DNA from: an uncultured beta proteobacterium
GTDB taxonomy: Bacteria > Pseudomonadota > Gammaproteobacteria > Burkholderiales > Rhodocyclaceae
Assembly: GCA_903933395.1 (NCBI GenBank)
Contig: CAIZKA010000330.1
Span: 1 to 7,877, forward strand
Reading direction: 5' to 3'
Length of the DNA stretch: 7,877 bases
Position 1 is the first letter of the stretch. The number at the start of each line of letters is the position of its first letter. A model generated the notes under the pieces. That model had not been told where the DNA came from. It did no database searches and saw only the letters and a program-made list of their open reading frames with translations. Positions 5,620-7,877 of the stretch are shown piece after piece. The position numbers were made by a program, and so were the translations under genes.

Positions 5620-6090
5620 CTATGCGGCGTCCAAGCTTGTTTCGCGGTCCGGCTTGGTTTTCCCTGGCTGACGGTCCGGCGCTTGCAGCGCCGTGGATAT
5701 ATGCGATATCAGTTCACGATCGACCATGATCAAGCGGGCCAGCAAACTACCCCTGTCGAAGTCCTTCGCGCAGGCGCGCAGCGAGCCCAATTGGGCCAAT
5801 ACACGCTCATGCATTTCGCAATGGAGCGGATCGGTCTGACCTGTCAGAAATTCCATCAGCGCTTCTTCGTTGCGGAAGCTGGCTCTGGTGCATTCAACAA
5901 GTCTGTCCAAGGCCTCGACCAGACGTTCGCAGGACTGCTTCTCGATATACATCCGGAGCACTTCAACCTGGGCGTTGACGAGTTCGTGGCGAATCTCGCT
6001 TACTGGCTTCCCGGAAAACCCGGCGGTAGTGAAAGCAAACCCGAGGTATTTCGCGGGCGCGACACCAACAACTGCTTTTAACGATGACAC
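5620..6090 (-). CDS. Small hemerythrin-like protein with incomplete di-iron ligand set, 156 aa
   Basis: The residues from about 33 to 135 follow the four-helix hemerythrin pattern. Measured against bacteriohemerythrins (ligands about H22, H58, E62, H77, H81, H117, D122), the spacing is exact: His35, Glu75, His90, His94 and His130 are present, but position 71 is Ser where the second His belongs and position 135 is Leu where Asp belongs. The SFRNEEALMEFL and HCEMHERVL blocks are typical of the family. Loss of one iron-2 ligand and of one carboxylate bridge suggests a single-metal or non-metal site. Four cysteines (54, 67, 91, 107) lie within the bundle. The first 30 residues and the hydrophilic last 20 are outside the domain. 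The start is GTG at 6090, supported by GAGAGGGG seven bases upstream. A promoter lies at 6139-6166, and the NHL gene follows. Family assignment rests on pattern and spacing, not a search. Confidence 0.68.
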   Translation of the reverse strand: MSSLKAVVGVAPAKYLGFAFTTAGFSGKPVSEIRHELVNAQVEVLRMYIEKQSCERLVEALDRLVECTRASFRNEEALMEFLTGQTDPLHCEMHERVLAQLGSLRACAKDFDRGSLLARLIMVDRELISHISTALQAPDRQPGKTKPDRETSLDAA

Positions 6091-6138
6091 GTTTTTCCCC
6101 TCTCGGGAATTCAGATCAAATCACCTGCCGGTCATCCA

Positions 6139-6166
6139 AGAATAGCCGCTTTGTTCTTATGGTCAA
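6139..6166 (-). promoter_or_regulatory. Sigma-70 promoter for the hemerythrin-like gene
   Basis: TTGACC (6161-6166) and TATTCT (6139-6144) are 16 bases apart on the minus strand. The predicted start near 6132 gives a leader of about 40 bases that includes the purine-rich ribosome site GAGAGGGG. This is the only good promoter pattern I see in the gap after the transglycosylase gene, and it would serve the two-gene hemerythrin-NHL unit. Confidence 0.55.
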
Positions 6167-6225
6167 GGTTTATCAACGGGGTCGCCGGGTTCAGGAAGCG
6201 ACGTGCCCTGGATACCCCCAGTGGT

Positions 6226-6918
6226 TCAGGCACTTGCGCCATCCTTGCGGCGCGGCGCTTGTTCCAGACGGGTCTTTTCTGCGATCACCTTGTTAGCGTA
6301 AGCCTGTTCGGCATCGTCAACGGCACCGGCATAAGATTGCAGACCTTCCATCAGGCCGCCCTGACGCTGGATGGCTTCCTGCAGGATCCGGGCGCCCATT
6401 TGCACGTTGGTCACCGGATCGAAAAACGCTCGGCTGCCCGCGTCTTTTGGCAACTTTTCCTGATGGTAACGGGGAATTATCTGCATCAGGCCCTGTGCGC
6501 CCATGGGACTTTGCGAGATCGGATTGAACCGGGATTCGATGCTGATTACGGCAATGATCAGAAGCGGATCAAGGCGCAGCTCGCGTCCGGCGGACTGCGC
6601 GGCTTCAAATGCCGGCAGCAAAGCTTCCGGCGACACGCGGTAGCGTTGGGCGACCTGATCGAGGGCGGCCGTCATGGCCGGAGTCAGGCGCCGTGGCGGG
6701 CGTTCGATCCCCCGCTGGGGCGCGGGCGCTTGCGCCGGTGCCGAGAAATTCGGCACCACGGATTCGGTAAATCGGAAAACGCTGATGCCATTGGTCATCC
6801 CGCCGGCAATAACAAATACCAGGGCCAAACCTGCTATGGCCAGGTCGATATGCAGATAGTGAAGGAAGGCGCCGGTACCGCGTTCCATGAAATTTCGAGC
6901 AGCGAGTGTTGCGGACAT
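6226..6918 (-). CDS. Membrane-anchored lytic transglycosylase, SLT domain, 230 aa
   Basis: The ATG at 6918 follows AGGAGAACCC, a clear Shine-Dalgarno; an upstream in-frame start at 6990 has none. A single hydrophobic helix at about 23-41 (HIDLAIAGLALVFVIAGG) should anchor the protein in the inner membrane. A Pro/Ala-rich linker (57-80) follows, then the SLT catalytic domain in the periplasm. The catalytic glutamate is Glu128 in AVISIESRFNPISQSP, followed by GAQGLMQI (140-147). These motifs mark enzymes that cleave the MurNAc-GlcNAc bond of peptidoglycan and form anhydroMurNAc ends. The usual AYNAG element is replaced by QSYAGAV (194-200), a variation in the substrate cleft. A basic tail ends the protein. 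It lies between the phasin gene and the hemerythrin-like gene, each separated by more than 100 bases, so it is probably its own unit. The physiological role (cell-wall turnover or machine assembly) cannot be told. Confidence 0.9.
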   Translation of the reverse strand: MSATLAARNFMERGTGAFLHYLHIDLAIAGLALVFVIAGGMTNGISVFRFTESVVPNFSAPAQAPAPQRGIERPPRRLTPAMTAALDQVAQRYRVSPEALLPAFEAAQSAGRELRLDPLLIIAVISIESRFNPISQSPMGAQGLMQIIPRYHQEKLPKDAGSRAFFDPVTNVQMGARILQEAIQRQGGLMEGLQSYAGAVDDAEQAYANKVIAEKTRLEQAPRRKDGASA

Positions 6919-7118
6919 GGGTTCTCCTTTGCTGATGCCTGAGCGCCATCCGTGCCGGGGTAAGCCGGCCAACTTCGGGATAGCTTGCAAATGGAACTTG
7001 AAACTAAGGGACTAAGCCACTGCGAGCGACTTGACGGCGCCCTGGCGTTCGGACCCCCGAATGCGAGGGGCGATTCCGGCCGGCGAGGCCTGCGGGCGAG
7101 GGTTCGCCACACATGAAT
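6919..7118 (-). other. 5' region of the transglycosylase gene, no confident element
   Basis: These 200 bases lie between the phasin hairpin and the transglycosylase start. Short inverted repeats such as GCCGG/CCGGC near 6956-6971 could fold in a leader. The only promoter-like pattern (TTTCAA, 15 bases, TATCCC with the -10 at 6977-6982) is weak. I could match no known riboswitch and see no ORF of note. Confidence 0.3.
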
Positions 7119-7138
7119 CCGGCCCTTTTCAGGGCCGG
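7119..7138 (-). terminator. GAAA-tetraloop hairpin downstream of the phasin gene
   Basis: CCGGCCCT (7119-7126) and AGGGCCGG (7131-7138) form a perfect 8-bp stem. Read on the minus strand the loop is GAAA, an especially stable GNRA tetraloop, 23 bases past the phasin stop. The T run lies before the stem (GTTTTTCC) and ATTCATGTG after it, so it lacks the trailing U tract of an intrinsic terminator. It may instead protect the abundant phasin message from 3' decay. Confidence 0.55.
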
Positions 7139-7161
7139 GGAAAAACAGATCAACGGATTGC

Positions 7162-7704
7162 TCAGGCGGCTTTCTTGCCAGACTTGAGCGGGATCACTGC
7201 GGCAGTTGCCGCGGCAAGGTTTGCTTCGGCCATTTCGGAGGCTTGCTTGGCAGCCTTGGTCATGCTGTCATAGGCCGAGTTTGCGGCGGAAATCGCCGAG
7301 CGAAGCGCATTCACCGCCAGATCGGAACCTGCCGGAGCCGTCTTGACGGCTTCGTCGAGTGCCAGGCCGAGGTTCTTGTTGAGTTCGGAAACCTGGGCTT
7401 CGACTACTTGCGTCAAAGCTTCCTGGGTTTGCGTGGCGATCTCGTAAACCCGGCGGGAATAGTCGCTTGCCTTCTCCGCATCAGGTTGCGCCAGCGACTT
7501 TTGCAGCGCGACCAGCGCTTCAACGTCCTTGACGGCAAGCAACGCACGGGTGTTGGCCGCGCTGTCTTCGACGAAGCTGCGGGCAGCATTCAGATTCAGG
7601 GCGGCCAAGCGCTCGGCGCCGGCGAAAGTGGCATTGGCAATGGTCATGAATGTTTCGACGCCGGCCTTGTTGCTGCTGCTGATTTTCTCGGAAACGTTGT
7701 ACAT
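7162..7704 (-). CDS. phaP: Phasin family protein, PHA granule-associated
   Basis: The 180-residue protein has the amphipathic, Ala-rich, almost Trp- and Cys-free make-up of betaproteobacterial phasins. It opens with MYNVSEKISSSNKAGVETFM, then FAGAERLAALNLNAARSFVE, which matches the Phasin_2 domain (about residues 9-110). A long helical stretch (about 70-165) and a C-terminal Ala-Lys tail ending KSGKKAA follow. Phasins coat polyhydroxyalkanoate granules in the cytoplasm and control their size and number; they have no catalytic residues. The ATG at 7704 is chosen because CAGGAGATCACC precedes it; a longer frame from 7803 would start inside the promoter and has no ribosome site. A strong promoter and two repeated dyad sites lie upstream, and a stable hairpin follows the gene, as expected for a very highly expressed, PhaR-controlled gene. 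The symbol follows family usage; several phasin paralogues per genome are common. Confidence 0.9.
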   Translation of the reverse strand: MYNVSEKISSSNKAGVETFMTIANATFAGAERLAALNLNAARSFVEDSAANTRALLAVKDVEALVALQKSLAQPDAEKASDYSRRVYEIATQTQEALTQVVEAQVSELNKNLGLALDEAVKTAPAGSDLAVNALRSAISAANSAYDSMTKAAKQASEMAEANLAAATAAVIPLKSGKKAA

Positions 7705-7779
7705 GGTGATCTCCTGAAGAGTGATGGAACCGTTGGGAATGTACGCTTCCGGGTTCGTGCGAATGCTCAAAATCCGGAA

Positions 7780-7794
7780 TGGTGCACTGCAATA
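7780..7794 (-). promoter_or_regulatory. Second operator candidate, at the phasin transcription start
   Basis: TGGTGCACTGCAATA shares 11 of 15 positions with the upstream site (common pattern TGGTGC-N3-GCAANA) and contains the short dyad TGCACTGCA. It covers the predicted start site just downstream of the -10 box, a classic place for a repressor. Confidence 0.45.
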
Positions 7795-7801
7795 TGGTTC
7801 C

Positions 7802-7829
7802 ATTCTACGTCGCTGCCGGACTTTGTCAA
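7802..7829 (-). promoter_or_regulatory. Strong sigma-70 promoter of the phasin gene
   Basis: TTGACA (7824-7829, perfect -35) and TAGAAT (7802-7807, five of six at -10) are separated by 16 bases on the minus strand. The start should fall near 7795, giving a leader of about 90 bases before the phasin ATG. It is the best promoter in the window and fits the high output expected of a phasin. Confidence 0.75.
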
Positions 7830-7836
7830 GATAAAT

Positions 7837-7853
7837 TTGGTGCGGCGCAACAA
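7837..7853 (-). promoter_or_regulatory. Upstream operator candidate at the phasin promoter
   Basis: TTGGTGCGGCGCAACAA is a 17-bp dyad with one mismatched pair around its central base, ending 7 bp upstream of the -35 box. The TGC...GCA half-sites resemble those reported for PhaR, the repressor that senses PHA granules. A related copy lies at 7780-7794. Assignment to PhaR is inference. Confidence 0.5.
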
Positions 7854-7861
7854 ACCATTGT

Positions 7862-7875
7862 CCGGCCTTTGCCGG
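7862..7875. repeat. Short hairpin at the right edge
   Basis: CCGGC (7862-7866) and GCCGG (7871-7875) can pair around CTTT. It may be part of a terminator of a gene beyond the window, but the sequence ends too soon to judge. Confidence 0.3.
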
Positions 7876-7877
7876 CC

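Noticed and set aside
5660..5690. GGCGC/GCGCC hairpin near the end of the hemerythrin-like gene
   Set aside because: It lies inside the coding region with a short stem and is expected by chance in GC-rich DNA.
6151..6942. A 263-codon plus-strand frame opposite the transglycosylase gene
   Set aside because: The minus strand has a clear SLT enzyme with a Shine-Dalgarno, while the plus-strand product shows no motif.
6925..6990. Riboswitch in the transglycosylase leader
   Set aside because: Some short stems are possible, but I could not fit the conserved core of any riboswitch class I know (cyclic di-GMP, cobalamin, TPP, SAH).
7705..7803. Upstream extension of the phasin frame to 7803
   Set aside because: The extension would begin within the -10 box of the promoter and adds residues unlike any phasin; ATG 7704 has a good AGGAG.

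Overview
The window is GC-rich, densely packed proteobacterial chromosome. The protein families (YceH, a DbpA helicase, a RIO-type kinase, a DUF1415 protein, an ArfB rescue factor, a phasin) and their sequence character suggest a betaproteobacterium, plausibly near Rhodocyclales. The phasin implies that it stores polyhydroxyalkanoate (PHA). This placement is inference from the proteins; there is no rRNA here to confirm it.

Layout. The left edge holds the 3' part of a plus-strand yceH gene, the only plus-strand gene; everything else reads leftward. Facing yceH are a 65-residue unknown protein (665-862) and, before it, a leader-like stretch (863-1188) with a 19-23 codon micro-ORF and tandem hairpins. 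Next, in transcription order from right to left, comes a tight group: dbpA (3204-4661), a RIO-type kinase (2358-3200, 3 nt gap), a DUF1415 protein (1783-2331, 26 nt gap), then, across a palindromic repeat element (about 1635-1773), the ribosome-rescue hydrolase arfB (1189-1605). DbpA and ArfB both act on ribosomes, so the group looks like a translation-related set, with DUF1415 unassigned. A perfect TATAAT lies 5 nt before the dbpA ATG, which suggests a leaderless transcript, and it abuts the terminator-like hairpin of the preceding unit.

The preceding unit (4709-6090) pairs a small hemerythrin-like protein with an exported six-repeat NHL propeller protein. The hemerythrin-like protein keeps five of the seven di-iron ligands at exact bacteriohemerythrin spacing but lacks one histidine and the C-terminal aspartate. 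It has a good promoter and a Shine-Dalgarno (SD) sequence that supports a GTG start.

The right part holds a membrane-anchored SLT-type lytic transglycosylase (6226-6918) and a phasin (7162-7704). The phasin promoter is strong (TTGACA-16-TAGAAT) and is bracketed by two copies of a TGGTGC-N3-GCAANA site, an arrangement that fits control by the PHA-sensing repressor PhaR.

There are no tRNA or rRNA genes, CRISPR arrays, transposases or phage genes. The most interesting items are the ligand-deficient hemerythrin, the paired operators at the phasin promoter, the leaderless dbpA arrangement and the micro-ORF with hairpins.
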